Below are positions 45,619-54,395 of a stretch of DNA of 64,000 bases, piece after piece. The DNA comes from Platycnemis pennipes (taxonomy: Eukaryota > Arthropoda > Insecta > Odonata > Platycnemididae): positions 112,815,163-112,879,162 of the forward strand of contig OW121856.1 of assembly GCA_933228895.1 (NCBI GenBank), written 5' to 3'. The first letter of the stretch is position 1. Every line of letters begins with the position of its first letter. The position numbers and the translations under genes were made by a program. Under the pieces are notes generated by a model, which saw nothing but the letters and a program-made list of their open reading frames with translations, ran no database searches and was not told the origin of the DNA.

Positions 45619-46108
45619 TCACAAAACATTGGTAGTCTTATATAGGTGGACTCGCACATTAATAAACTCCTGTACTGGGTAACATCGGTCATTTATGTCT
45701 ATGGAAAATACGGAATCCTCCACTGTCTCCTTTCCCCTGATGCGAGACTTGTGGCAGAGATGACAGTCACTCTCATTCACAGCATTTTTCACTATGTAGT
45801 GCCTTACATACAGCATGGAGATCCCCAATCTTCAAGTCATGCCACATTAAGTTTCTAGTGCATGATTCCATGGCTTGTGTGGAAGTGTCAGTGCTACAAC
45901 CTGGCTGATTCACTAAGATCGATCCTCCTTGAAAGAATGACTCTAGATTAGTCAGTAGTTCACAATAATCATTCATGCAGTTGCCTTTGCTGTCATTGGA
46001 GAGCAAGCCATTCATCACCAAAGTCTTGAAAGTCTGAATGAATTGCCTGCTGTTAGGAGTGTGGTTTGATCCACAGTTCTGCCGGACGACATTAAATAAA
46101 TTTTCCAA
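45619..46108 (-). pseudogene. P-element-like (THAP9-type) transposase C-terminal remnant
   Basis: The minus frame from 46108 begins ENLFNVVRQNCGSNHTPNSR, matching the conserved P-superfamily block in which the protein ends its catalytic region (ENLF..VRQ.GG.N..P). It continues to QFIQTFKTLVMNGLL. Farther on, the second frame (45619-45828) gives YIVKNAVNESDCHLCHKSRI, the Y-i-v-k..C-x2-C tail of the same family, so a frameshift near 45800 separates the two. The upstream catalytic and THAP parts are absent. Confidence 0.6.
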
Positions 46109-46839
46109 AGGGCCCTGATTTAATTTTATTTAACCTAACCAGTGAAAAATGGCATGGTTCGGAACTACGAAATACGATGGTCCTTACGTGCGTTCCCACG
46201 GTGTTTTTTGGTCACACGTGTATGGACGCGCGTACTTACGCTAGTAGTGGAAACGGGGTATAACTATGGCAGTATTTTCGAAATACTATCGTCATCGGAT
46301 ATCGCGATTCAGCTGTTGGACGGAAAACGATATCTGCGCATGTTATTGGCGCACAAATTGCATGAAAATCTTTGATCGTGTACGACGGTGAACCAACTTC
46401 TTGTACAATATCTTGGTCCAATCTCGCCGTTCAATTTATGGTACAAGATCTTGTACAAGAAATTGTATCGTGTACAACGGCCTTTATGTGTTTTTGCACT
46501 CGTCAAATTGTGTTATGCTTTATTGCCAATTTTGTTATTTTGTAAGTAACGGTGGACATGTATTAATCCATCTATGTTTTAGTGACAATGTAGGTACATA
46601 CCTACTGTTCTGAATATTGTGTACTTTTTCTTGTTAATATTTTTAACCCTTAGAGAGAAATTATTTTCTGTTAATTTGGTTATTCTGTTTTTGATTTCAG
46701 TCAATTTTGTTAAGCTAAATATTCTGTCCAAGTCCCTGTTGTATGATAGATTGTAAGTTGTATGCACTCTTTTCTTTTTTTATTCATTTTCAAAAGTTGA
46801 ATAATATTCTGTTTCCTGGGGCGGAATTCTGTACATCCT

Positions 46840-46990
46840 ACCGACACCTATCGGTGTCGCTAGCTCCCCCGACCGACAAATATCGGTAAGAGCGATTCCG
46901 GTGACGCATTCTACCGACACTTGTCGTTAATTTTACCGATACTTGTCGGTAACGACGACTGAGCCTACCGACGATTTCCAAACCCACGCT
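46840..46990. repeat. Subterminal CTACCGACA/TGTCGGTA array
   Basis: At least six copies of ACCGAC(A/T) or its complement in 150 bp, for example CCTACCGACACCTATCGGTG. Likely transposase contact sites. Confidence 0.5.
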
Positions 46991-47563
46991 AGGCCTTACC
47001 GACATGTATTTCGTGTCTTCGCCAACTGCATGCTGGGTAAAAACAGTGATAGATCGGTCTACGCATAGCGACGGACGTGTGTTTTGATGATCTACGAGCT
47101 TGGTTTTGATGAATTGACTTGTGCAAATTGGTAGGTTTTCTGAGAACTGAGATCGTCCTTTATTTGCATTTTCATATTATTATTAAGTTACAATCTTAAC
47201 GGTATAACTCGCGCTAGTTATATTCGTCCTTAATTTGCAAAATTAGCGCATCCAAAACAAGTTTGCTTTAAAGTGTCCAAAGTGCGGAGAGTGAGAGGTG
47301 ATTTAAGTTCTTCTAACCTTTATTAAATAAAAATACAGTTTTATTTATAATTTTCTATTTACTAAGTACCTATATTTTTACTTCAATTACTATACTATTT
47401 ATATGCAATTGCAGTTTGATCTTTATCGCTAGACTAGTAATGCATTTTACATCAGAGTGGTTGGTGTTTTTTAATTATCAGCCCAAAGAATGGCAGAGGG
47501 ATATCTTGCTTTAGATCAAATGTTTATGTAATACGTAGAAAGTAGACTCGAACGTCGACGATC

Positions 47564-47842
47564 GTGCCGGGATACGAGAGTAAAAGGGAAGCCCACGACC
47601 CGTTTGAGCTGGACAACGAGGAGTTTATCAATTTATTTCGCCTCTACCCACATGTTGATTTGGTTCTCATTGAAACACTTCGGCCGATATTGCAGCGGGA
47701 GCGGTCGATCGCCATTGCGAGTGAGCAGTGTGTTCAGTTCATTCCAATGCATTTTCAAACGAACGCAAGTCATTATTCACTTCACAGTTTCTTTGTCAGG
47801 GTCACTTTTACTTCCGTACCAATTAGTGTTTCTAATTCTTAA
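47564..47842 (+). pseudogene. HARBI1-like transposase N-terminal fragment
   Basis: The first 48 residues fit the start of PIF/Harbinger nucleases: DPFELDNEEFINLFRLYPHV, then LRPILQRERSIAIASEQC. This matches the family's 'd.eF...fRl......l...l.p.l.......ais.e.q' pattern. After that the frame loses similarity (possibly an intron) and stops at 47842. The catalytic DDE part is not in the window before the Polinton. Confidence 0.5.
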
Positions 47843-47874
47843 GATTGCCTCCCAAAAAACCAAACGTTACTTAC

Positions 47875-48000
47875 AGTAGATATCAAAATGATCGAACGAG
47901 CACGAGGTCATCCGCGAAGCTCTTTTCCCTTTCACTTTTGCGCACTCTAGCTGAGCTAGGCCGACGTCACACCTCTGCCCGGGAGAACATACACCCCCAT
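47875..48000 (+). repeat. Polinton left terminal inverted repeat
   Basis: 126 bp beginning AGTAGATATC, matching the right end by eye. Contains GACGTCAC and CCCGGG sites. Similarity resumes at TCATCTGC and GGTCATACATCCA up to about 48065. Confidence 0.95.
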
Positions 48001-48167
48001 GAACTCATCTGCTGCAATAGGTCATACATCCATGAGCATGAAATCAGCTCTGCCCGGGGAAATGTCCGAATACGGTTACGTAAATGAGAAATTTAGTTCA
48101 CTAGACAACACCCTTTTACATAATGCCCCCTCCACGGCGCCTAACTCCCACCATCAACCCTTCTTAG

Positions 48168-48178
48168 CAGTATATAAG
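48168..48178 (+). promoter_or_regulatory. TATA promoter, left (CAGTATATAAG)
   Basis: The same 11-mer CAGTATATAAG occurs at 62224-62234 in front of the dUTPase leader, which supports it as a real promoter element. It faces inwards from the left repeat. Confidence 0.5.
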
Positions 48179-48817
48179 CCTGTACTGCGAGCTACTCTAT
48201 ACCAGCATTTGAAAGATTAGCTCTCAAATATGGTCCAACAGGCATCATCACTTAGCTTTCAACAAGAGAACTTCCATCTCGGGATCGCTGACCTCAGGTG
48301 AATATATTTTCGATAGCCCCCAAAAGCTATCGGAATTTTTTATCTTAAATCTAACTAATAGATGAACTTCAGAATGGTATTATGCTGAAGTCCTAAAATT
48401 CGCTTTATTCACAAAGCAGATTAATACCAAGATATATCGAATACCATGATATTCGAATTTTATGTAAGCAAAAGGGGGGGGAATTGTTATCATTACCAAT
48501 GTGACAGCTTCGAACTAAGATCCGTATGCTTTACCTCCTGACTCAACTCTCCTTGATGGGGGGAAATATTTGAGGAAAGTCCCAGAGACAAGTAATTGGG
48601 AAATTAATGGACTAACATAAGAAAGGGATAAATGACGTCGCAGTATATCAATTCTAAGATTATAATACTATTATATATACCAATATGATTCCACCATCAA
48701 AAATATATTGATTAAGAGACGATAAACAGATCTCCACCAACCTCAAAATCTTTCACGCGAGTTAATAAGACGCGAGAATCAGCGTTCCGCTTCGAGAGCC
48801 ACATCAACTCTCTCTAG

Positions 48818-48842
48818 CGCGGAGCGAAGAGTTCGCTCCGCG
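48818..48842. repeat. Perfect 11-bp-stem hairpin
   Basis: CGCGGAGCGAA, loop GAG, TTCGCTCCGCG. GC-rich in an AT-rich surround. Confidence 0.7.
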
Positions 48843-49336
48843 AGACATCGCTTTCTCGCCCTCTCTCCCCGAAGCCCCACGACATCAAGCGGTCGGTTAC
48901 GGAACTGTCCTTGTCGTGGCGGCGGGAACACAAAATAACTTTCCCACAAACGCTTTTTGGAAGCATCCTGCTCCAGAATCATTAATACAACGTGTCCAGG
49001 TGGACTATTAGATTATATCAATTCATAGTCATAACATTCAATCTGGATAATTCACTTTTTAGTTGGAAATTAACACAGAAAACAGTTAAAACATCAATAC
49101 GAACTATTTAATCATTTAAGAAAAAATCTTTTCACTGTAGAGATTCTGAATTCAATGTCTATAGAATGACGTCTTCTGCTAATTAGAAAATTTAACTTAA
49201 TAACGATCTCCACTATTTGAGCAGATAAAATCTAAATTTCAAATTACCCATCAAGTAAACTAAATTATTATTTTCATTTATTATATCCTCAAGAGGAAGG
49301 GTTATTCAATAAATGAAACGCATTGCATATAGGTTT

Positions 49337-49346
49337 TACAAAAATT
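49337..49346 (-). terminator. Polyadenylation signal for the minus gene train
   Basis: TTTATT on the plus strand gives AATAAA on minus, just past the stop of the last minus frame at 49351. It is the natural 3' end for the long minus transcript. Confidence 0.4.
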
Positions 49347-49350
49347 TATT

Positions 49351-49790
49351 TCATTTTTTTAAACATATTTCATTATTAACACAGAAATAAACTAGCTTGT
49401 AACAATTGTATTTATAGCACATTTTTTTTTGAGAATATAACTTCAAAGTATCCATGCAAATACCTTTGGGAAGAGGACTAGTCAAGAACGACTTTTTAGC
49501 ACCTTTTGAGAATTGAAACTGATAATCCCTCGTATATTTAAATAATATACTCTCCAGTTCTGAATAATCTACATCTCCAGAGTATTCATTCAGACCATGA
49601 TAATTGTTCTTTAACCAATACGAGTCTTTCGCGTACAGCAATCTTGCCGGCGATTTGAAAAGCCACGCATTACAACATTTCGTTTGCACATTAATGATAG
49701 CGCGAATTCCTTCACTATGTATCCGCCATCAATTTTAGTGAATCCTTGGAATTCGATATAGCACTCATGACGTAATCTCTCAAACTTGCG
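49351..49790 (-). pseudogene. Polinton accessory gene with frameshift (EFQGF/NYHGL family)
   Basis: The intact downstream frame (49689-49351) contains WLFKSPARLLYAKDSYWLKN, NYHGLNEYSGDVDYSELESI and FQFSKGAKKSFL. The sequence just upstream, in another frame (about 49769-49695), reads CYIEFQGFTKIDGGYIVKEF. Joined, these resemble a protein family I associate with insect mobile elements, in which an 'i-E-x-QGF....f.vKE' start is followed by a W-F-K-P segment and NYHGL. The two parts are out of phase here and no in-frame ATG precedes the first, so the gene is broken or needs splicing or frameshifting. The biochemical function is unknown. Confidence 0.45.
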
Positions 49791-49914
49791 AGATTTTTTT
49801 CATCTAACGCCAGAGGTTCAAGAGATTACAAGAGTTTCTGACTTGCAGAATTTTACCTCGTGCCAGAGGTCAGAAACACTTTGCATACACTCATGTAATC
49901 AAAGTACAACCAAG

Positions 49915-50508
49915 TTATACCTTTTGACTACCAGACACATCATTCAACATGAGCGCCATCTCAAATTCCAATCTTTCCAGATCATATTCAGTGATTTCGT
50001 TAGATAACCCGGTAGCGAGAAATTGTCTAACCTTATCACGGCTGTCCGAAAGTCTCCGAAGAAATAGATTTATCAGAGTGGAGAGTTTTAACAGCTTTTC
50101 CCATTCATCAACATTAAGATTAAATGAACTCTTTGATAAAATATTTTTAATGGACAAATGTCGCTTCCCAAAGTAATTTGCGTAGGACAAGCACTTCGAA
50201 TAGAGCTGATCTTTTAAACCAATATATAGATAATTACTCACTGATTTTTCCAAATTTATAACATTAGTCCATTCACTGTGTGAAACAATAACACTTTTCT
50301 TATTTGCTTGATTAAATTGCACTACTGGTTCAAAGTCTCTGCTGGGATCGTAGCCCACACAAACACTTTTCGATTTTACACCATTCAGATAATACACCGT
50401 TTGAAGCAGTAAATTATTGCTATCACAAGATGATCGAGGAACGGGATGATGTCCAGACGGTCTCTTCCTCTTAATGGGCGGGGACTCTTTCTGCGATGGC
50501 GACAGCAT
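49915..50508 (-). CDS. Polinton hypothetical protein (197 aa)
   Basis: The frame is open from 50589, but that ATG lies inside the preceding gene. The next methionine (50508, MLSPSQKESPPIKRKRPSG) leaves a normal short gap after the upstream stop at 50541, so I prefer it. A basic, Pro-rich head with a KRKRP nuclear-signal-like motif is followed by a region with YYLNGVKSKSVCVGYDP, SVIVSHSEWTNVINLEKSVS and a helical tail. The beta-rich segment ending in 'S-x-x-EW' recalls small DNA-binding PC4-like folds, but this is only an impression. It is the last intact gene of the minus train. Confidence 0.6.
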   Translation of the reverse strand: MLSPSQKESPPIKRKRPSGHHPVPRSSCDSNNLLLQTVYYLNGVKSKSVCVGYDPSRDFEPVVQFNQANKKSVIVSHSEWTNVINLEKSVSNYLYIGLKDQLYSKCLSYANYFGKRHLSIKNILSKSSFNLNVDEWEKLLKLSTLINLFLRRLSDSRDKVRQFLATGLSNEITEYDLERLEFEMALMLNDVSGSQKV

Positions 50509-50540
50509 GATGACTGACGATCGACGAGATATTATCTTAC

Positions 50541-51062
50541 TTAAGAGGGATGAGGTGGAGGAGGGGTGGGGGAACAGTCGTTGGAGCAAGGCTCAACTTC
50601 TGCTTTGAGGCGGTTATATTGCATCCATTGAGCGAGGGAATGAGCATCTCGGAGTGCGCACGTGCTGTTACGCAACTTATGGCATGGGTTCAGACAGGAA
50701 AAGGTGGGGAAGGAACATTTTTCAGGTGCTGGACAACGGAGTTCTTTCTTTAAGGAGATGAAGGTACGGTCTGTTAGGTCGGAGAGGAACTCACACTCGG
50801 CTTCGCTATATGCATACAGAGAGGTTGCTCCTTCAATGATGGCCTCCAAGGCGGGTAGAAGCTCCACATGAGAGATGAATCCATGATCGAAGGTGGTCTC
50901 CTCACAGTTTAGCGGGTCATGTAACCGCAGCTTTTTTCCACCAGCTATAAGCCTCCCATTCTTCTTAAAACTCCCCCAAAACAGACGATTTGAGTCAATA
51001 TCCACTGCAGCCAGCTCTATCACCCCACCCTTAGAGAAACACACAGAAGTGACGATATGCAT
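50541..51062 (-). CDS. Polinton hypothetical protein (173 aa), RNase-H-like?
   Basis: The start at 51062 is 18 nt after the protease stop. The N-terminus alternates strands (IVTSVCFSKGGVIELAAVDI) as in RNase-H-like nuclease folds. A YAYSEAECEFLSDLTDR segment follows, then a Cys/His cluster (CPAPEKC, SCLNPCHKL, CALRDAHSLAQWM). The C-tail is Pro-rich (SPTPPPPHPS) and overlaps the longer version of the next frame. I do not recognise a named family. Conservation in other Polintons would be the test. Confidence 0.6.
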   Translation of the reverse strand: MHIVTSVCFSKGGVIELAAVDIDSNRLFWGSFKKNGRLIAGGKKLRLHDPLNCEETTFDHGFISHVELLPALEAIIEGATSLYAYSEAECEFLSDLTDRTFISLKKELRCPAPEKCSFPTFSCLNPCHKLRNSTCALRDAHSLAQWMQYNRLKAEVEPCSNDCSPTPPPPHPS

Positions 51063-51080
51063 TCCGGAGAGTCTATCTCA

Positions 51081-51596
51081 TCAATGACGTTTCTCCCCCC
51101 GAAGCATGATATTTATTCTCGAGCAGCAATGCTGAGCCGCAGGATGACACCTCCTTTCACTCCTCAACTCGTTGAAGGTTAAGTGAAACAGCTTCAGAGC
51201 GCGGCAGTCGTTGAGGTGAGGGATGGTATGATGAAATTGTGTGAGGAATTTGTGTAGGGTGTATCCTAACGACTTACTAACTGCATAAAGACAACAGTAT
51301 TCTCCGCAAATGTCAGAATGAAAACTTTGAATCTGAACCCGATTGTGAGTGCAAGCGAAAGGTTTCAAAAAATTTATAATATCCGGAACGAAAGGCACCA
51401 ATCCATATGAGTCAAAATACTCTGCTATACCATTGAGAATATATATCGCCACCCAATGAGACCCAGGTAAGTATGAAGGATCTAAGTTCACTACGTATAT
51501 GCCATTTATAGGAGAGTGGGGTAATTTATCGGAAGCGTAGACTCCGCGGAATATTTTTAGCGGATTCAATAACCTGTCAATCTGTACACTATCCAT
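51081..51596 (-). CDS. Polinton cysteine protease (adenovirus/Ulp1 type)
   Basis: A 171-aa protein is predicted from the ATG at 51596, 7 nt after the capsid gene stop; a 185-aa frame starts inside that gene. The catalytic series is visible: H47 in GSHWVAIYI, D62 in EYFDSYGL, Q90 in VQIQSFHSD and C97 in DICGEYCC. The spacing matches adenovirus maturation proteases and SUMO proteases (C5/C48 fold). In Polintons it should cut capsid precursors during particle maturation. It sits directly after the major capsid gene, as expected of a morphogenesis block. Confidence 0.9.
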   Translation of the reverse strand: MDSVQIDRLLNPLKIFRGVYASDKLPHSPINGIYVVNLDPSYLPGSHWVAIYILNGIAEYFDSYGLVPFVPDIINFLKPFACTHNRVQIQSFHSDICGEYCCLYAVSKSLGYTLHKFLTQFHHTIPHLNDCRALKLFHLTFNELRSERRCHPAAQHCCSRINIMLRGEKRH

Positions 51597-51603
51597 TGCT
51601 AGA

Positions 51604-52890
51604 CTAATAATTTGTGATAATGTTCCTGTTTTTATCAATTTCTAGCGAGGCATCGTATTCTGCAAATACCAAGCACGTTACTGTGTTTGTCAATTCTTTC
51701 TCGAATTTCGCCTCTATTCGCACCACACCACGATCTCCGAGACTTACATAATCTTCGTTTCCCGAATCGTCAGGTGTAAGATCGAACACTAGCATGAAAT
51801 ATCCATGTCCAAACATGTCGTACGTGATTTGATTACCCCTATCATAATGCTTTATTCCACTACCTGAAAATATGGTATCATATGCCCGCGCCCAATACTT
51901 TTTACTGCTGAAATTACATTCCAGTCCCTCGGAAGGAATCTGAACACCGTTTACAAAGAGTGAAAAAGTTTCCAGGGAATAGTGAGAGAGAGCAAATGGA
52001 TTTTTCTCAACCCTACCAGCGTACGAGTCATTATCAACCATAGCAAATATTATAGTGTTGGGTATTCGACCAACAATCGCATTATCAATGCTCAGAGTTC
52101 TTCCACCGGAAGGAATCGTGAAAGATTTCATTTCCGTACGTTTGTAGTGATATCTAGCATTATTTTTTTCCAGCATGTTACTGTGTGCTACTAATATTGA
52201 AGGGTTGATGTCAAAATGTCGAACGTAAAGAGTCGCATCTAGTATTCTCATTACTCCTACCACTTCACCCATCAGATGAAATGCAGGGTTTGATATCATC
52301 AACCTGATTCCTATATCGACTCGATCTAACAACAATTGTGACTGATTGAACACGTCCACATGTAATTTACCATATAGCTCAACTTCGGCACTGTTGTTGA
52401 ACCACGACTTTCGCTTTATGTAACCTGCATTGCTGTTATTAGTTTTATTAATATCATCCCCCGTATCCACTTCCCAACCTACGTTCCTCAAATGTGTTTT
52501 GCTAGCATCGACGCCATAATTTAACGCATTCTCAATATAGCTCCTGTAATGATAATTATCCTCCGAAGGAGTGACCAACGTCCCATTGAAATAAACGTTA
52601 CACTGTTCAAAGAGGGAGTGGAGAATATTGTTCACAACGCCAGGTTGATTAGCATCACTAGACGTAAAATCTGTCAAGTCCGCCTTACACACTTTCACTC
52701 TCAACCTGAGGAATATACTATTCAAATCCTTGTAGGCATCACCGGAATCTTTAATCACGAATTCAATCACCGATCTATTATCCAGCGATGATATAGGTTT
52801 ATAGGAAACTAGTCGCTTTGATAAAATGTTAGTCTGAATGGGTGGATTGGGTTGGAATAAGTCCAAGGAGGTTAGCATATGCTCAGCCAT
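51604..52890 (-). CDS. Polinton major capsid protein (double jelly-roll)
   Basis: 428 residues. The N-terminus MLTSLDLFQPNPPIQTNILS, followed by a YKPISSL and IEFVIKDSGDAYKDLNSIFL segment, is the conserved start of Polinton major capsid proteins. Next come NNILHSLFEQCNVYFNGTLV and NYHYRSYIENALNYGVDASK, typical of the first jelly roll. A region with DVFNQSQLLLDRVDIGIRLM and later blocks forms the second. The protein builds pseudohexagonal capsomers in this virus lineage. The gene lies 3 nt after the upstream core-like gene and 7 nt before the protease. No stops or frameshifts. Confidence 0.9.
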   Translation of the reverse strand: MAEHMLTSLDLFQPNPPIQTNILSKRLVSYKPISSLDNRSVIEFVIKDSGDAYKDLNSIFLRLRVKVCKADLTDFTSSDANQPGVVNNILHSLFEQCNVYFNGTLVTPSEDNYHYRSYIENALNYGVDASKTHLRNVGWEVDTGDDINKTNNSNAGYIKRKSWFNNSAEVELYGKLHVDVFNQSQLLLDRVDIGIRLMISNPAFHLMGEVVGVMRILDATLYVRHFDINPSILVAHSNMLEKNNARYHYKRTEMKSFTIPSGGRTLSIDNAIVGRIPNTIIFAMVDNDSYAGRVEKNPFALSHYSLETFSLFVNGVQIPSEGLECNFSSKKYWARAYDTIFSGSGIKHYDRGNQITYDMFGHGYFMLVFDLTPDDSGNEDYVSLGDRGVVRIEAKFEKELTNTVTCLVFAEYDASLEIDKNRNIITNY

Positions 52891-52893
52891 GAC

Positions 52894-53352
52894 TTAGTTG
52901 GAAAAAATATCACTATGCACGACCTTCTTCCCTCTTCGCCTTCTCTGCGAATGTCCTTTATTTTTCCTGACGCTAGTTTTTATTTTATTCAATCGTGGAC
53001 GCTTAACCAGTCTCACCCCACCCCCACTCATGTTTTTTATTTTCTCCTCCGCTTTACGCTTCAAGTTCTGCCCCGCCTCGTTTAATCTTCCTCTCAATAT
53101 CTCTTTAAAAGGCTTTGTTCCTAGATCGCTCAAGGCTGCCGCCCCGGCACTAACCGCCTCCTTACCAACCGTCTTCAACCCGCTGTAAAAAAGAGGTCTG
53201 GCAAAACGCCACAAGCCAGCAAGAAAATTTCCTATACCCCGCCCCTTTTGCACACGATACGATGCTCGATATATTGGTCCAATCTCCCCACCTGACTGCT
53301 TTAGGTAGTAAGCCAAATATCGATCCGCCACTGGAGCCATCTCGACGCTCAA
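52894..53352 (-). CDS. Polinton basic core-like/virion protein
   Basis: 152 residues. It has a Gly/hydrophobic middle (GRGIGNFLAGLWRFARPLF, VGKEAVSAGAAALSDLG), an amphipathic helical stretch, and a strongly basic C-terminus (VRLVKRPRLNKIKTSV, then SQRRRRGKK). The layout resembles adenovirus-like minor virion proteins that join a membrane-active or glycine-rich helix to a DNA-binding tail. It sits between minor and major capsid genes, which supports a structural role. The exact function is inferred. Confidence 0.75.
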   Translation of the reverse strand: MSVEMAPVADRYLAYYLKQSGGEIGPIYRASYRVQKGRGIGNFLAGLWRFARPLFYSGLKTVGKEAVSAGAAALSDLGTKPFKEILRGRLNEAGQNLKRKAEEKIKNMSGGGVRLVKRPRLNKIKTSVRKNKGHSQRRRRGKKVVHSDIFSN

Positions 53353-53369
53353 TGATCAATAAACTTATA

Positions 53370-54395
53370 TTACGCCTTTTTTATAAAATGCAATACGACG
53401 ATGGAAGATTGCTCACCACTACGAAATGGAATTGGATCTCCGAGTTTGTTTGTCAAAAGAATTTCAATGCTTTCAATGTTATTCTTTTCGACTGGGTGAT
53501 AGAAAATGGGATTGAATGCCCAGTGTAAGTCTTGAGTGTTTAATATACGCAAGCATCGACTGAGCGAATCACCTACCAGTTGAGGTTTAATTATATCTGT
53601 GTAAACGTAAACGTTTTTGGAAGGAGACAAGATTTCTCTTTTCGTTCTACCGCTTCGCAATTTACGGTATTCAGATTTAATGTTCTTGAAATTCTTTACG
53701 AAAGCCTCCGCAAGTGTTGATGAAGATGAATCCCACTGATAGAAACGGAGAAGAATACTTGATAATATCAGAATATCATGTTTTATTTTAGCCTGCTGTT
53801 CACCGTTGAAATCTTTAATCGATTTATCGAATAATTCCTTGAACGAATTATATGTTCCTGGCTTTAACGTATACTTAACATCATCCGTAATAATCTGCAC
53901 GGAGTTTGGTGATAATCTCTCATTTATACCACTCTTTTTATCATTCACTGTCATTCCATCTGCGTATATCATTATATCATTCGCTATGTCAAGCCTTTTC
54001 TCTCCGCTAATTTCAAAAAATGATGGTTCGAAGGCAAAAGCTATGCTCTCGTACCTACCATTTGGAACGATGAAAAACGAACCATCCTTCAACTTTACTC
54101 TAACAATATCTTTATCCTCAGGCCCACCGATTTCACCCCGGACCAAACCCTGCTCGTTCCGAGTCCTGTTGTCCTTGGTTGAAGAATAATTTGTGATTTC
54201 TCTCAAAACGCTCTGCTTATCGTTATCCTTTACTCCCTCGATTGGAGGAATAGAAATCTCGGCCAAACCCACCATCCATTCACCATTTACCAAATCGAGA
54301 CGGTGCGATAATCTCGTACGGAAATGTGAGATCGTGTTGTGAGGAAAATATGTTTTTGAACTATCACTAGGCAACGTAATGTAAAACTCGTTCAT
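53370..54395 (-). CDS. Polinton minor capsid (penton-like) protein
   Basis: 341 residues. FYITLPSDSSKTYFPHNTIS, with FRTRLSHRLDLVNGEWMVGL next and then AEISIPP, is the conserved N-terminal signature of Polinton minor capsid proteins. The C-terminus with NVYVYTDIIKPQLVGDSLSR, then HWAFNPIFYHPVEKNNIESI and SSIVVLHF is equally typical. The family forms the single jelly-roll penton at the capsid vertices. Its ATG overlaps the integrase stop (ATGA, 4 nt), so the two may be translated from one mRNA. Confidence 0.85.
   Translation of the reverse strand: MNEFYITLPSDSSKTYFPHNTISHFRTRLSHRLDLVNGEWMVGLAEISIPPIEGVKDNDKQSVLREITNYSSTKDNRTRNEQGLVRGEIGGPEDKDIVRVKLKDGSFFIVPNGRYESIAFAFEPSFFEISGEKRLDIANDIMIYADGMTVNDKKSGINERLSPNSVQIITDDVKYTLKPGTYNSFKELFDKSIKDFNGEQQAKIKHDILILSSILLRFYQWDSSSSTLAEAFVKNFKNIKSEYRKLRSGRTKREILSPSKNVYVYTDIIKPQLVGDSLSRCLRILNTQDLHWAFNPIFYHPVEKNNIESIEILLTNKLGDPIPFRSGEQSSIVVLHFIKKA

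Larger units (their letters stand above)
46818..47868 (+). mobile_element. Harbinger-like transposon, left part (cut by the Polinton)
   Basis: Starts near GGGGCGGAATTCTGTACA, a Harbinger-like terminus. A subterminal array of ACCGACA/TGTCGGT motifs follows at 46840-46990, and then a HARBI1-like reading frame. The Polinton target site (47869-47874) lies 27 bp past that frame. The rest should continue after 63887, but only 113 bp of it are in the window. Confidence 0.5.
48001..49335. other. Polinton left subterminal region without a recognised gene
   Basis: Holds a plus-strand promoter-like TATA (48171), a leader-like stretch ending at a splice donor CTCAG|GTGAAT near 48298, and a perfect hairpin at 48818-48842. 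No plausible gene follows the donor before the end of the minus-strand genes, so this may be a non-coding transcript or a lost gene. Confidence 0.5.

Noticed and set aside
48779..48982. Minus frame of 67 codons near the Polinton left end
   Set aside because: Arg/Glu-rich translation over a perfect hairpin; no resemblance to known Polinton proteins.
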